Shown piece after piece: positions 26,312-34,651 of a stretch of DNA of 64,000 nt (the first letter of the stretch is position 1; every line of letters begins with the position of its first letter). The notes beneath the pieces are model-generated. The model was not told the origin of the DNA and searched no databases. It saw nothing but the letters and a program-made list of their open reading frames with translations. Origin of the DNA: Micromonosporaceae bacterium (GTDB lineage: Bacteria > Actinomycetota > Actinomycetes > Mycobacteriales > Micromonosporaceae); NCBI GenBank assembly GCA_009377645.1, contig WHTQ01000010.1, positions 1-64,000 on the forward strand, given 5' to 3'. A program made the translations under genes and the position numbers.

Positions 26312-27415
26312 ATGCGCGAGAACAGACATCGGTCAAGACGGTCCCGGGTGATAACCGGGGCGGTGATCCTGGTGCTTGCCGCGACCAGCCTGGCGGCCGG
26401 GCCGGCCTCGCCGGCCGGAGCAGACCCGGCCGTAGCCAGGGATGCGGACCAGCAGCTGTACGCGTTCATCGACGACCTGGAGGCCAGGTTCGGTGACGAT
26501 CCGGGCTACGCCGGCGTCCACCTCGTGAATGACGTCCCCACGGTGAACGTGACCAGCCAGGCTCTGGCCGCGCAGCTGTCTAGCCTCGGCGCCGCGACCA
26601 GCGTCGTCTCGACACCGCTGGCGAAGCTCGAGAGCGCGGCGGCCCGGGTCGCGGCGCAGGCCGGCGGATCGGTGCTGGTGGCGGTCCCGGACATCTCCGA
26701 GAACCGGCTCTACGTCACCGTCCCGGGCGCGGAGCCGGACGCCCGGGCGGCGGAGGCGGTCGCCCGGGTCCGCGCCGCTAGGGTGCCGGTGACCGTGCAG
26801 AGCGCCGGCGACGTGGTGGATCTGGCCGCTCACTACGGGGGCTGGGGGATCACCTCGAACTGGCGCGGGCCGACCCAGCCCACGTTGTGCACCGCCGGCT
26901 TCAACGCCCGCAACGCCGCCGGGAAGTCGGTCATCATCACCGCCGGGCACTGTGGACCGGTAGGCAGCAACTGGTTCAGCGAGCGGATCGGCGGCTTCCT
27001 CGGGGCGATGAACCGCCGCAACTACGGCGGTACCGGGATCGGGGTGAACGACTGGGGGATCATCGGGGCGTTCGCCGGCGTACACCACACCCCGGCGCAG
27101 ATCAAGGATGCCGGCGTCACCAAGTACGTGGTGCGGCATCGCCAGCCGGTCGAGGGGATGCGGGTGTGCAGCACCGGCCGTACCACCGGCACCAGGTGCG
27201 GCACGGTCACGCACTTCGCGCCCGGGCGGTACATCGCCACCAACATCGTCCACGCCGGCGGTGACAGCGGTGGCCCGCTCTACCGCCGGATTCCCGGCAC
27301 GATCAACGTGGCGGCGCTGGGCATCATCAGCAGGGGGAACTCGAGCACCACGCACTACCAGCCGATCTTCGAGATCCTCGACACGGCGAACCTGACGTTG
27401 AAGACGCGTCAGTAA
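26312..27415 (+). CDS. Secreted S1-family serine protease (streptogrisin/alpha-lytic-like)
   Basis: A signal peptide (VITGAVILVLAATSLAAGP, cleaved near GADPA) is followed by a pro-region to about residue 185 and a chymotrypsin-fold catalytic domain. Catalytic residues: H213 in TAGHCG, D247 in VNDWGII, and S319 in GGDSGGP. The pro-region has the QAGGSVLVAVPDISENRLYV segment seen in streptogrisin-type zymogens. The 367-residue protein should be secreted and self-activated. ATG 26312 follows GAGAGGAA, within the leader repeat. The adjacent downstream gene shares that leader. Confidence 0.88.
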   Translation: MRENRHRSRRSRVITGAVILVLAATSLAAGPASPAGADPAVARDADQQLYAFIDDLEARFGDDPGYAGVHLVNDVPTVNVTSQALAAQLSSLGAATSVVSTPLAKLESAAARVAAQAGGSVLVAVPDISENRLYVTVPGAEPDARAAEAVARVRAARVPVTVQSAGDVVDLAAHYGGWGITSNWRGPTQPTLCTAGFNARNAAGKSVIITAGHCGPVGSNWFSERIGGFLGAMNRRNYGGTGIGVNDWGIIGAFAGVHHTPAQIKDAGVTKYVVRHRQPVEGMRVCSTGRTTGTRCGTVTHFAPGRYIATNIVHAGGDSGGPLYRRIPGTINVAALGIISRGNSSTTHYQPIFEILDTANLTLKTRQ

Positions 27416-27439
27416 CGGACGCGGTGCGGTCTGCGTCCC

Positions 27440-27465
27440 AGCTGAATCCGACTGAGAGGAACTGA
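27440..27465 (+). repeat. Leader repeat, copy 2 (before the SnoaL-like gene)
   Basis: Matches the 26281-26306 leader closely: agctgaatccgactgagagg, then aactga. It carries the GAGAGG ribosome site for GTG 27469. Confidence 0.75.
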
Positions 27466-27468
27466 ATT

Positions 27469-27966
27469 GTGCGCATTCGTTTCCGGTTCGCCGTGCTGGG
27501 CCTGGCCCTCGCGGCGCTCACCGTAATGCCGACCGCCTCCGCGGCGGCGACCGAACCCGCCGGAGCGGACGACCCGGCCGGTACGCAGGGGATCGGGCAG
27601 CTCTGTGCCCGCCGCTTCGACCAGGCCGTCCAGGCCTACCGGGACACCTTCCCGGCCCGGGACCTGGCTGGCCTCGGCCAGCTCATGCACGACGAGATCA
27701 CGGTGGTCCTGGCCAGCGGTGCCGTGTTCCAGGGACGGGACGCCGCGGTCGCCGCGCTGGGTCCGTTCTTCGCCGATCCCTCGTGGACCCAGACCTTCGA
27801 CGAGGTGACCCGGACCGTCCACGGGTGCCAGACCGGTTTTGTGCTGTTCGACTCGGTGCTGACCTTCCCGTCCGCCGCGCAGCACACGTTGATCGGGCTG
27901 ACCTTCACGCTGCAGCACGGCCAGTGGCTGATCCTGCACGACCAGGTGACCCTGCTCCCGAACTGA
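27469..27966 (+). CDS. Secreted SnoaL/NTF2-like protein
   Basis: A signal peptide (RFRFAVLGLALAALTVMPTA, cleavage near SAAA) precedes an NTF2/SnoaL-type cone fold of about 125 residues (RFDQAVQAYRDTFPARDLAGL, in outline, then the LMHDEITVVLASGAVFQGR strand block and LTFTLQHGQWLILHDQVTLL). Members with this plan are ketosteroid-isomerase-like or have unknown function, and no catalytic residue is clear. GTG 27469 uses the shared leader. It follows the protease gene by 53 bases and ends at a strong hairpin, so the two may form a unit exporting both proteins. Confidence 0.72.
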   Translation: MRIRFRFAVLGLALAALTVMPTASAAATEPAGADDPAGTQGIGQLCARRFDQAVQAYRDTFPARDLAGLGQLMHDEITVVLASGAVFQGRDAAVAALGPFFADPSWTQTFDEVTRTVHGCQTGFVLFDSVLTFPSAAQHTLIGLTFTLQHGQWLILHDQVTLLPN

Positions 27967-27971
27967 GCCGC

Positions 27972-28019
27972 CATAGGGGTCTCCTGCTGGGGCGGTAGCC
28001 CCAGCAGGAGACCCCTATG
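27972..28019. terminator. Strong bidirectional hairpin terminator
   Basis: Perfect 22-base arms (27972-27993 and 27998-28019) around a GGTA loop. It lies 6 bases after the SnoaL-like gene stop and 14 bases before the 3' end of the convergent DoxX gene. Confidence 0.8.
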
Positions 28020-28032
28020 CGGAGCTGGGCGC

Positions 28033-28557
28033 TCACCGGCCGGGCACCAGCCGGGCGCCGAGCGCCGTCGCCGCCACCACCAGGCCGGCGGCGACCAGCA
28101 CGATGTCCTTCAGCACGTACTGCGCCTCCAGGGTCGGCGCGCCCGGGAACATGTCGGTGAAGAACAGCACCAGCGGGGACATGATCCCGACCAGTGCTCC
28201 GGCCAGCACCAGCAGCCCGACCCGAAGCAGCTTTCCGGTGACCAGGGTCAGCCCGATGAAGCACTCGACGATCGCGGTCAGCAGCAGCGCGGTGCCGCCC
28301 GAGACGACCCCTAACGTGAGGGTCTCGATCGTGCGCACGGTCAGCTCCTCGGCCGGGCTGGCGCCCGGGAAGAACTTCGGCACGCCGAAGGTCAGGAAGA
28401 CCAGGCCCAGGCTGACCCGCAGGATCGGGATGCTGTGGCCGGTCAGCCAGCCGGCCACCCGCTCGGTCGCCCGGTCCAGCCGGTCCCGCGGCCCGACCGA
28501 CCGGTCACCGGCCGGTTCGGTCGCCGGTGGCCTGGGCATCGTCAGGTTGGTAGTCAT
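28033..28557 (-). CDS. DoxX-family membrane protein
   Basis: The 174-residue protein has four hydrophobic segments after a Pro/Arg-rich start: PILRVSLGLVFLTFGVPKF (the family's opening), ALLLTAIVECFIGLTLVTG, VGLLVLAGALVGIMSPLVLF and VLKDIVLVAAGLVVAATALG. DoxX-type proteins are linked to thiosulphate, redox and surfactant tolerance, and some support a membrane-bound superoxide or thiol system. ATG 28557 follows GGGAGGC. Single gene, facing the terminator at 27972. Confidence 0.78.
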   Translation of the reverse strand: MTTNLTMPRPPATEPAGDRSVGPRDRLDRATERVAGWLTGHSIPILRVSLGLVFLTFGVPKFFPGASPAEELTVRTIETLTLGVVSGGTALLLTAIVECFIGLTLVTGKLLRVGLLVLAGALVGIMSPLVLFFTDMFPGAPTLEAQYVLKDIVLVAAGLVVAATALGARLVPGR

Positions 28558-28751
28558 CGGTCCGCCTCCCGTCGTCGACAGCCCCGGATGGGCGCTGACG
28601 GGTCCAGACTCGCCGCGAACGCCGGCTCGGGCATCGGCTGCCGGACGGCTCTGCGGAGCCGCCGGTGCGCGTACCACCGGCGCCGTCGCTGGGCCGGGTG
28701 TCGGTGGCCGGCTACGTCAGAACGCGTACGCCGGCTGCGGTGTTTTCCGAT

Positions 28752-28792
28752 AGTTTTGCGTTACCCTTCACAGTGAAGGGTAACGCAAAACT
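28752..28792. promoter_or_regulatory. 41-base perfect palindrome before the AlbA_2 gene, likely operator
   Basis: Arms of 20 bases (28752-28771 and 28773-28792) are exact complements around a single A. It starts with agttttgcgttacccttcac. It lies directly upstream of the AGGAG ribosome site and GTG 28804, overlapping where transcription would begin. A dimeric regulator, probably the product of the adjacent gene, is the simplest binder. Confidence 0.6.
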
Positions 28793-28803
28793 CAGGAGAA
28801 ACC

Positions 28804-30531
28804 GTGCCTCCCGACGCCGACGTGATCGCTGCCCTCGACGCAATCAGGGCGGGCGCGACCGCCGATTCGCTGGAGTCGCGCACGCTCGACTTCAAGCGGC
28901 AGGGTCGCTCGCGTAACGACACCGCCAAGGACCTCGCCGCGGCCTCCGCCTGCTTCGCGAACAGCCTCGGCGGCAGTGTGGTGGTTGGGGTGCACGACCG
29001 GGTGCCCGGCCCGTCCGCGTTCGAGGGCACCGACCTGGACCCGGTCTGGCTGGTGCAGCGGATCTATGAGATCACGCAACCTGCGCTCACCGTGTCGGCC
29101 CGGACGGTCCCGGTCGGGCAGGTGTCGCTGCTGGTCCTTACCGTCCCGCGGAGCCCGGATATCCACCAGGTCGACCAGCGGGCATCCCATCGCATCGGTA
29201 CGTCGTGCGTGCCGATGACCGCGCCGCAGATCGCCGCGGCCCTGGCCGACCGGCGGGGAACGGACTGGTCGGCCGAGCCCGCCCAGCTGTCCAGCACGGC
29301 GGTCTCCCCGATCGCGATGGAGCTGGCGCGCAACTACCTCCGGCAGAGCCCGGACCCGGCGCGCCGCCGGTACGCGGCCGAGACCGACGCCGACCTGCTC
29401 CGGGTGCTCGGGGTGGTCACTCCGGACAGCCGGCTGACCCGGGCCGGCGAGCTGCTGCTCGCCAGGCCCGATCCATCGCATGATCACCTGGTGTACCAGT
29501 ACCGTCGGACGCCGGCCGGCGAGCCGGTGGTGGTCGATCGGCTCGGCCCGCCGCTGCTGTCCGCGTTGGCGAGGGTTCTGGAGCTGATCAGCGCGCGGGT
29601 GGACGAGACCCCGGTCAACCTTCCCGGCGGTCAGCAGGTTCAGCTGGCGGACCTTCCGCAGGCGGCGGTCCGGGAGGCGGTGGTGAACGCGGTGATGCAC
29701 CGCGACTACCGGATTGTCCGGCCGGTTCAGGTGGAGCACGCGCCGACTCGGCTGACGGTGGCCTCGCCAGGGCCGCTGGTCTTCGGGGTGACGATCGATA
29801 ACATCCTGACTACAACCTCCCGTCCGCGGAACCCGGCCCTGGCGGCGGCGATCCGCACCCTCGGTCTGGCGGAAGAGGCGGGTGTGGGGGTGGATCGGAT
29901 GTACCGCGAAATGGTGCGGGTAGGCCACCAACCGCCTCGGTTCACCGAGGAGCCGGAGCAGGTGACCGTCACGCTGCTGGGTGGGGCCCCCAATCGGCAC
30001 GTCGCCCGCTACGTGGCGATCTTGCCCGAGGCGGAACAGGAGGACGCCGACACCCTGTTGATCCTCTATCACCTGCTGACCAGCCGCACCATCAACGCCT
30101 CGCAGGCGCGAGTGATGCTACAGAAGGATGACGTGGAGGCGCAGGAGGTGCTGCGGCGGCTCAGCACCGAGCCGGTCTCGATGCTCGAACCGACTAGGGA
30201 GACCGCACGTCGCCGCTACCCGAACTACCGGTTGGGGCGGGCGGCACTGGAGGCGCTGGGACCAGCGGTGCGGTATCACCGGGGGCACACCGACCAGGCC
30301 GAGCGAAAGGTTGTCGAACTCGTGGCGGCCGCCGGACAGATCAACGCCCGGATGGTACGGATTGCGCTCGACCTCGATGCTCCGGCTACCTCCCGGATGC
30401 TCGCCGGGCTGGTGGAGCGGGGCGTCCTGGTCCGCACCTCCGAGGCTCGTCGAGGTCCGGCGGTAACCTACGGCCCTGGCCCTGCCTTCACCGCGCCTCG
30501 TCGCGCGCACGGCATGCCTCGCCGCGAATAG
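28804..30531 (+). CDS. AlbA_2 (Schlafen-type) domain protein with ATP-binding and winged-helix regions
   Basis: The N-terminal 130 residues match the AlbA_2/divergent AAA-4 (Schlafen-like) domain: LESRTLDFKRQGRS at about 19-33 and ANSLGGSVVVGVHD. The middle has the DNA-gyrase-like HATPase segment with REAVVNAVMHRDYR at about 290-303 and LGLAEEAGVGVDRMYREMVR. The C-terminal 150 residues contain two helix-turn-helix-like stretches (QARVMLQKDDVEAQEVLRRLS and ARMVRIALDLDAPATSRML). Proteins of this plan are annotated as regulators or RecG-related factors and have been linked to stress and phage responses. GTG 28804 follows AGGAG. 575 residues. Single gene. Confidence 0.8.
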   Translation: MPPDADVIAALDAIRAGATADSLESRTLDFKRQGRSRNDTAKDLAAASACFANSLGGSVVVGVHDRVPGPSAFEGTDLDPVWLVQRIYEITQPALTVSARTVPVGQVSLLVLTVPRSPDIHQVDQRASHRIGTSCVPMTAPQIAAALADRRGTDWSAEPAQLSSTAVSPIAMELARNYLRQSPDPARRRYAAETDADLLRVLGVVTPDSRLTRAGELLLARPDPSHDHLVYQYRRTPAGEPVVVDRLGPPLLSALARVLELISARVDETPVNLPGGQQVQLADLPQAAVREAVVNAVMHRDYRIVRPVQVEHAPTRLTVASPGPLVFGVTIDNILTTTSRPRNPALAAAIRTLGLAEEAGVGVDRMYREMVRVGHQPPRFTEEPEQVTVTLLGGAPNRHVARYVAILPEAEQEDADTLLILYHLLTSRTINASQARVMLQKDDVEAQEVLRRLSTEPVSMLEPTRETARRRYPNYRLGRAALEALGPAVRYHRGHTDQAERKVVELVAAAGQINARMVRIALDLDAPATSRMLAGLVERGVLVRTSEARRGPAVTYGPGPAFTAPRRAHGMPRRE

Positions 30532-30639
30532 GTCACCGAGGCCCAGCGTCGGCCGGGAGGATCGCCATGACGACCCACACAGTTCGCGGCGGTCGGATGT
30601 CTCGCGAAGGGCGGCCGGGCGGCCTGGCAGAGTGGGGGG

Positions 30640-31359
30640 ATGGGCGCGCAACCGGAACCGGAGCCGGGGAGCAGGCGGGCCGGACTGGACCGGCGGCCGG
30701 ACCAGGTGGCGGCGATGTTCGACCACGTGGCGGCCAAGTACGACCGGACCAACACGGTGCTCTCGCTGCGCCGGGACCGGCTCTGGCGGCGGGCCACCCG
30801 GCACGCCCTGGCGGTCCAGCCCGGCGAGCGGGTGCTGGACGTCGGAGCCGGCACCGGCGTCTCCACCGTCGAGCTGGCGGCCGGCGGCGGGTACGCGGTC
30901 GGGGTGGACATCTCGCTCGGGATGCTGGCCGCCGGCCGGCTGGCCCGTCCGGAGCTGCCGCTGCTGGCCGGGGACGCGCTGGCGCTGCCGTTCGCCGACG
31001 CCGCCTTCGACGCGGTCACCATCTCGTTCGCGCTGCGCAACACCGCCGACCCGGTCGCCGCGCTGCGGGAGCTGCGCCGGGTCACCCGGCCCGGCGGCCG
31101 GCTGGTGGTGTGTGAGTTCAGCCACCCGACCCACCCGGTGCTGCGTACCGTCTATCTGTCCTACCTGGTCCGGGCACTGCCGGTGGTGGCCCGGGTGGTC
31201 TCCAGCAACCCGGCGGCGTACGTGTACCTGGCCGAGTCGATCCAGGACTGGCCGGACCAGGCCGGGCTGGCCGGGTGGCTGTCCGAGGCCGGCTGGCAGC
31301 GGGTGGGCTGGCGCAACCTGACCGGCGGGATCGTGGCGCTGCACCGGGCGACCCGGTGA
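30640..31359 (+). CDS. menG: Demethylmenaquinone methyltransferase
   Basis: UbiE/MenG methylates demethylmenaquinone with S-adenosylmethionine in the last step of menaquinone synthesis. The 239-residue protein has the family opening [19 protein letters not shown] motif [27 protein letters not shown] and the [15 protein letters not shown] block. ATG 30640 follows a GAGTGGGGG ribosome site. An upstream ATG at 30567, in another frame with a GGGAGG site, is not explained. It precedes the menJ-like reductase and the nuo operon, and could be independent of them because a promoter candidate lies between. Confidence 0.92.
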   Translation: MGAQPEPEPGSRRAGLDRRPDQVAAMFDHVAAKYDRTNTVLSLRRDRLWRRATRHALAVQPGERVLDVGAGTGVSTVELAAGGGYAVGVDISLGMLAAGRLARPELPLLAGDALALPFADAAFDAVTISFALRNTADPVAALRELRRVTRPGGRLVVCEFSHPTHPVLRTVYLSYLVRALPVVARVVSSNPAAYVYLAESIQDWPDQAGLAGWLSEAGWQRVGWRNLTGGIVALHRATR

Positions 31360-31394
31360 CCGCCCCCGCCGATGCCGGGCCGCAGCCGGGGTTC

Positions 31395-31434
31395 TAGACT
31401 CGCCAACGGACGGCGCTTGTGAAGACTTTCACTA
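31395..31434 (+). promoter_or_regulatory. Rex-type operator and promoter of the menJ-nuo operon
   Basis: TTGTGAAGACTTTCACTA (31417-31434) fits the actinobacterial Rex operator TTGTGAA-N4-TTCACAA with one mismatch in each flank. It is inside a longer dyad, GGCGCT ... AGCGCC. TAGACT (31395-31400) fits a -10 box, so the site would lie just downstream of the start of transcription. Rex senses NADH/NAD+ and represses respiratory genes when NADH is low, which suits the downstream complex I genes. Confidence 0.55.
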
Positions 31435-31477
31435 GCGCCGGCTGGGACGGCCACGACGTACGAGCCGGGAGGTGCCG

Positions 31478-32749
31478 GTGGTGCCGGAGCGCGATGCGGA
31501 CGTCATCGTCGTCGGCGCCGGGCCGGGCGGCAGCACCGCCGCCTACCACCTGGCCCGCCACGGGGCTCGGGTGCTGGTGCTGGAGAAGTCCCAGTTCCCG
31601 CGCGAGAAGGTGTGCGGCGACGGGCTGACTCCGCGGGCGGTGGCCGCGCTGGTCCGGATGGGGGTCGACATCGACGCCCCTGGCTGGCTGCGGAACCACG
31701 GACTGCGGATCATCGGCGGCGGGGTCCGGCTGGAGCTGGCCTGGCCGGAGCTGTCCAGCTTTCCCGGGTTCGGGCTGACCCGGACCCGGCACGACTTCGA
31801 CCACATCCTGGCCCAGCGGGCGGTCGCGGCCGGCGCCGACCTCCGGACTGGCCACCAGGTAAGCGGGCCGGTCCAGGATGGTGCGGGGCGGGTGGTCGGG
31901 GTGAGCGCCACCACCGAGGACGGTGGCCCGGCGCGGCGGTTCCACGCCCCGGTCACGATCGCGGCCGACGGGGTCTCCGGCCGGCTGCCGCTGGCGCTGG
32001 GCCTGACCAAACGCGACGACCGGCCGATCGGGGTGGCGGTCCGGCGCTATTACCGCAGCCCGGTCCGGCACGCCGACGACTACCTGGAGTCCTGGCTGGA
32101 GCTGCGTAGCGGGAAGGGCAGTGACCGGCTGCTGCCCGGCTACGGGTGGATCTTCGGGATGGGGGACGGCCGGGTCAACGTCGGCCTGGGCGCGCTGAAC
32201 TCGTCGGTGGCGTTCGGCAAGACCAACTACCGCAAGCTGCTGACCGACTGGCTCGGCGGCACCCCGCCGGACTGGGGGCTCTCCGACGAGGCGAACGCGG
32301 ACGGGCCGATCAAGGGCGCGGCGCTGCCGATGGGCTTCAACCGGGTGCCCCACTACACCCGGGGGGTCATGCTGGTCGGCGACACGGGCGGTATGGTCAA
32401 CCCCTTCAACGGCGAAGGCATCGCGTACGCGATGGAGTCCGGCGAGCTGGCTGCGGAGGTGGCCGCGCAGGCGCTGGCCCGGCCGACCGCGGCCGGTGCC
32501 GAGCGGGCGCTGCAGCACTACCCGCAGCTGCTGCGGATGCGGTACGGCGGCTACTTCCGGCTCGGTGCGTTGTTCGTGAAGCTGATCGGGTACCCATCGG
32601 TGATGCGGTTCGGCACCAGGCACGGGCTGCCGCACCCGGCGCTGATGCGGTTCTCGCTCAAGCTGATGGCGAACCTCACCGACCCGCGGGGTGGGGATGC
32701 GACGGATCGGGTAATCAACGGGTTGGCCCGGGTGACCCCGGCGGTCTGA
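31478..32749 (+). CDS. Geranylgeranyl-reductase-family flavoprotein, MenJ-like
   Basis: A FAD-dependent oxidoreductase. The Rossmann motif VVGAGPGGSTAAYHLARHG is near residues 9-27, followed by KSQFPREKVCGDGLTPR, and the second FAD motif VGDTGGMVNPFNGEGIAYAM. In mycobacteria the related MenJ reduces one isoprene unit of menaquinone, here supported by its position between menG and complex I. GTG 31478 or 31481 is preferred because GGGAGG (31467-31472) overlaps the first GTG (31472). The gene ends 23 bases before nuoA, so it probably shares the transcript. Confidence 0.82.
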   Translation: MVPERDADVIVVGAGPGGSTAAYHLARHGARVLVLEKSQFPREKVCGDGLTPRAVAALVRMGVDIDAPGWLRNHGLRIIGGGVRLELAWPELSSFPGFGLTRTRHDFDHILAQRAVAAGADLRTGHQVSGPVQDGAGRVVGVSATTEDGGPARRFHAPVTIAADGVSGRLPLALGLTKRDDRPIGVAVRRYYRSPVRHADDYLESWLELRSGKGSDRLLPGYGWIFGMGDGRVNVGLGALNSSVAFGKTNYRKLLTDWLGGTPPDWGLSDEANADGPIKGAALPMGFNRVPHYTRGVMLVGDTGGMVNPFNGEGIAYAMESGELAAEVAAQALARPTAAGAERALQHYPQLLRMRYGGYFRLGALFVKLIGYPSVMRFGTRHGLPHPALMRFSLKLMANLTDPRGGDATDRVINGLARVTPAV

Positions 32750-32772
32750 CCAGAGGACATGAGGACGTAGGG

Positions 32773-33138
32773 ATGGAGCTCTCGGCGTACGTACCGATCA
32801 TCGGGCTGTTTGGCCTGGCGGTCGGGTTCGCGGTCGTGTCCCTGGTGGCGGCGCGGATCGCCGGCCCGCGCCGGGCCAACCGGGCCAAGCTGGAACCGTA
32901 CGAGTGCGGGATCGAGCCCACCCCGCAGCCGGTCGGTGGCGGGCGGGTCCCGGTGAGGTTCTACCTGACCGCGATGATGTTCATCATCTTCGACATCGAG
33001 GTGGTTTTCCTGATCCCGTGGGCGGTGGCGTTCGACCAGCTGGCGCTCGGCGGCTTCCTGGCGGTGACGCTGTTCATCGTGGCAGTGACCATCGCGTACG
33101 TGTACGAGTGGCGCCGCGGCGGCTTGGAGTGGGACTGA
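32773..33138 (+). CDS. nuoA: NADH-quinone oxidoreductase subunit A
   Basis: A 121-residue membrane subunit with three helices (about 8-28, 62-84 and 90-112) and the loop YECGIEP at 43-49. The [11 protein letters not shown] segment in helix 2 is diagnostic. It holds the quinone-cavity side of the membrane arm. ATG 32773 follows a weak AGGGA; one base separates its stop from nuoB. First of 14 nuo genes. Confidence 0.95.
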   Translation: MELSAYVPIIGLFGLAVGFAVVSLVAARIAGPRRANRAKLEPYECGIEPTPQPVGGGRVPVRFYLTAMMFIIFDIEVVFLIPWAVAFDQLALGGFLAVTLFIVAVTIAYVYEWRRGGLEWD

Positions 33139-33139
33139 C

Positions 33140-33832
33140 ATGGGCATCGAAGAGAAGCTCCCCAACGGCATCCTGCTGACCAGTGTGGAGAAGCTCGTCA
33201 ACTGGTCCCGCAAGAGCAGCGTGTGGCCGGCCACGTTCGGGCTGGCCTGCTGCGCGATCGAGATGATGGTGACGGTGGCGCCCCGGTTCGACATGGCCCG
33301 GTTCGGGATGGAGGTGTTCCGGGCCAGCCCGCGGCAGGCCGACCTGATGATCGTGGCCGGTCGGGTGTCCCAGAAGATGGCGCCGGTGCTGCGCCAGATC
33401 TACGACCAGATGGCCGAGCCGAAGTGGGTGCTGTCGATGGGGGTCTGCGCCAGCTCGGGCGGCATGTTCAACAACTACGCGATCGTGCAGGGGGTGGACC
33501 ACATCGTGCCGGTCGACATGTACCTGCCCGGCTGCCCACCCCGCCCGGAGATGCTGCTCGACTCGATCCTACGGCTGCACGAGAAGATCCAGCACGAGCC
33601 GCTCGGCCCGCGGCGGCGGGCGCAGCAGGAGGCGGACCGGGCGGCCGGGCGCGGGCCGGCCGTGCTGCCGGGGAAGACCCCGTCCAGCTGGCGGTTCGAC
33701 AAGCGCCGCCGGGAGCAGTGGGCGCAGGCGGTGGCCGAGGGCCGCCAGGAACAGCTGCGGATCGCCGACTGGATGGAGCGGCGCAGGCAGCAGGCGGAGC
33801 AGGCGGACTCGACGGGAGGTGCCCGGCGGTGA
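33140..33832 (+). CDS. nuoB: NADH-quinone oxidoreductase subunit B
   Basis: NuoB carries the N2 [4Fe-4S] cluster next to the quinone site. The ligands are C37, C38 (LACCAIE), C103 (VCASSG) and C132 (PGCPPRPE). The family core ends near 165; the remaining 65 residues are a charged extension ([15 protein letters not shown], then [15 protein letters not shown]) typical of actinobacterial NuoB. Its stop overlaps the nuoC GTG (GTGA). Confidence 0.95.
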   Translation: MGIEEKLPNGILLTSVEKLVNWSRKSSVWPATFGLACCAIEMMVTVAPRFDMARFGMEVFRASPRQADLMIVAGRVSQKMAPVLRQIYDQMAEPKWVLSMGVCASSGGMFNNYAIVQGVDHIVPVDMYLPGCPPRPEMLLDSILRLHEKIQHEPLGPRRRAQQEADRAAGRGPAVLPGKTPSSWRFDKRRREQWAQAVAEGRQEQLRIADWMERRRQQAEQADSTGGARR

Positions 33833-34587
33833 CCACACCGGAGCAGCGGCGTGACCCGGCGGTGCCGGAGCCCGGCCCGCCAGCGCCGGGCAGCGCCACC
33901 GGCGGCGCCCCGGCCGAGCTGCCTCCGGCCGAGCTGCCGCCGGCCAGCCGGTCCGGGCGGGGCATGTTCGGGGTCTCCGGATCCGGGGACACCTCCGGCT
34001 TCGGAGGGCTGCAGCGCCGCCGGGTGGTGCCGCAGCCCACCACCCGCCCGTACGGTGGCTGGTTCGACGAGGCGTGCGACGCGCTGGCCGAGGCGTACCC
34101 GCAGTTCCCGGACGCGATCGAGGCGGTGGTGGTGGACCGGGGCGAGCTGACCCTGCACATCCGGCCGGAGCGGATCGCCGAGGTGTGCCAGGTGATGCGG
34201 GACGACCCGGCGCTGCGGTTCGAGCTGTGCAGCAGCGTGTCCGGTGTGGACTACCTGGATGCCGCTGAGGGACGGCGGCTGCACTCGGTCTACCAGCTGA
34301 CCTCGATGACCTACCGGCGGGTGATCCGGCTGGAGGCGGCGGTCACCGCCGAGGACCCGCACCTGCCCAGCGTCACCTCGGTCTACCCGACCGCGGACTG
34401 GCAGGAACGGGAGGCCTACGACATGTTCGGGATCGTCTTCGACGGGCACCCGGGGCTGACCCGGATCCTGATGCCGGATGACTGGGAGGGCCACCCGCAG
34501 CGCAAGGACTATCCGCTCGGTGGCGTGCCGGTCGAGTACAAGGGAGCGGAGATCCCGCCGCCGGACCGGAGGAGGTCCTACCAGTGA
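33829..34587 (+). CDS. nuoC: NADH-quinone oxidoreductase subunit C
   Basis: NuoC is in the peripheral arm with NuoD. The 252-residue protein has a Pro-rich N-terminal extension (about 65 residues with repeated [12 protein letters not shown]), then the family core: [18 protein letters not shown], the [24 protein letters not shown] motif in outline, and the C-terminal [18 protein letters not shown] 33829 overlaps the nuoB stop. After its stop a dispersed repeat and 64 bases separate it from nuoD. Confidence 0.95.
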   Translation: MTTPEQRRDPAVPEPGPPAPGSATGGAPAELPPAELPPASRSGRGMFGVSGSGDTSGFGGLQRRRVVPQPTTRPYGGWFDEACDALAEAYPQFPDAIEAVVVDRGELTLHIRPERIAEVCQVMRDDPALRFELCSSVSGVDYLDAAEGRRLHSVYQLTSMTYRRVIRLEAAVTAEDPHLPSVTSVYPTADWQEREAYDMFGIVFDGHPGLTRILMPDDWEGHPQRKDYPLGGVPVEYKGAEIPPPDRRRSYQ

Positions 34588-34634
34588 GGCCGCCAGCGAG
34601 GTGGAGCGCAGCGGAGCCGAGCGGTCAAGCGGCC
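34588..34634 (+). repeat. Dispersed operon-internal repeat, copy B
   Basis: The same 45-47-base element as at 19888-19932 and 41844-41888 (ggccgccagc at the left, gtcaagcggcc at the right, and gcggagcc in the middle). It starts directly after the nuoC stop and ends 17 bases before the nuoD GTG. The other nuo junctions mostly overlap by 4 bases, so this gap looks inserted. Confidence 0.8.
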
Positions 34635-34651
34635 GAACGGAGGTTGCAGCA

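Noticed and set aside
30567-31115. ORF of 182 codons with a good GGGAGG ribosome site starting before menG
   Set aside because: It runs in another frame through menG, which is clearly the real gene. The product is Gly/Arg-rich as expected for a shadow frame. At most the start could be a short leader.
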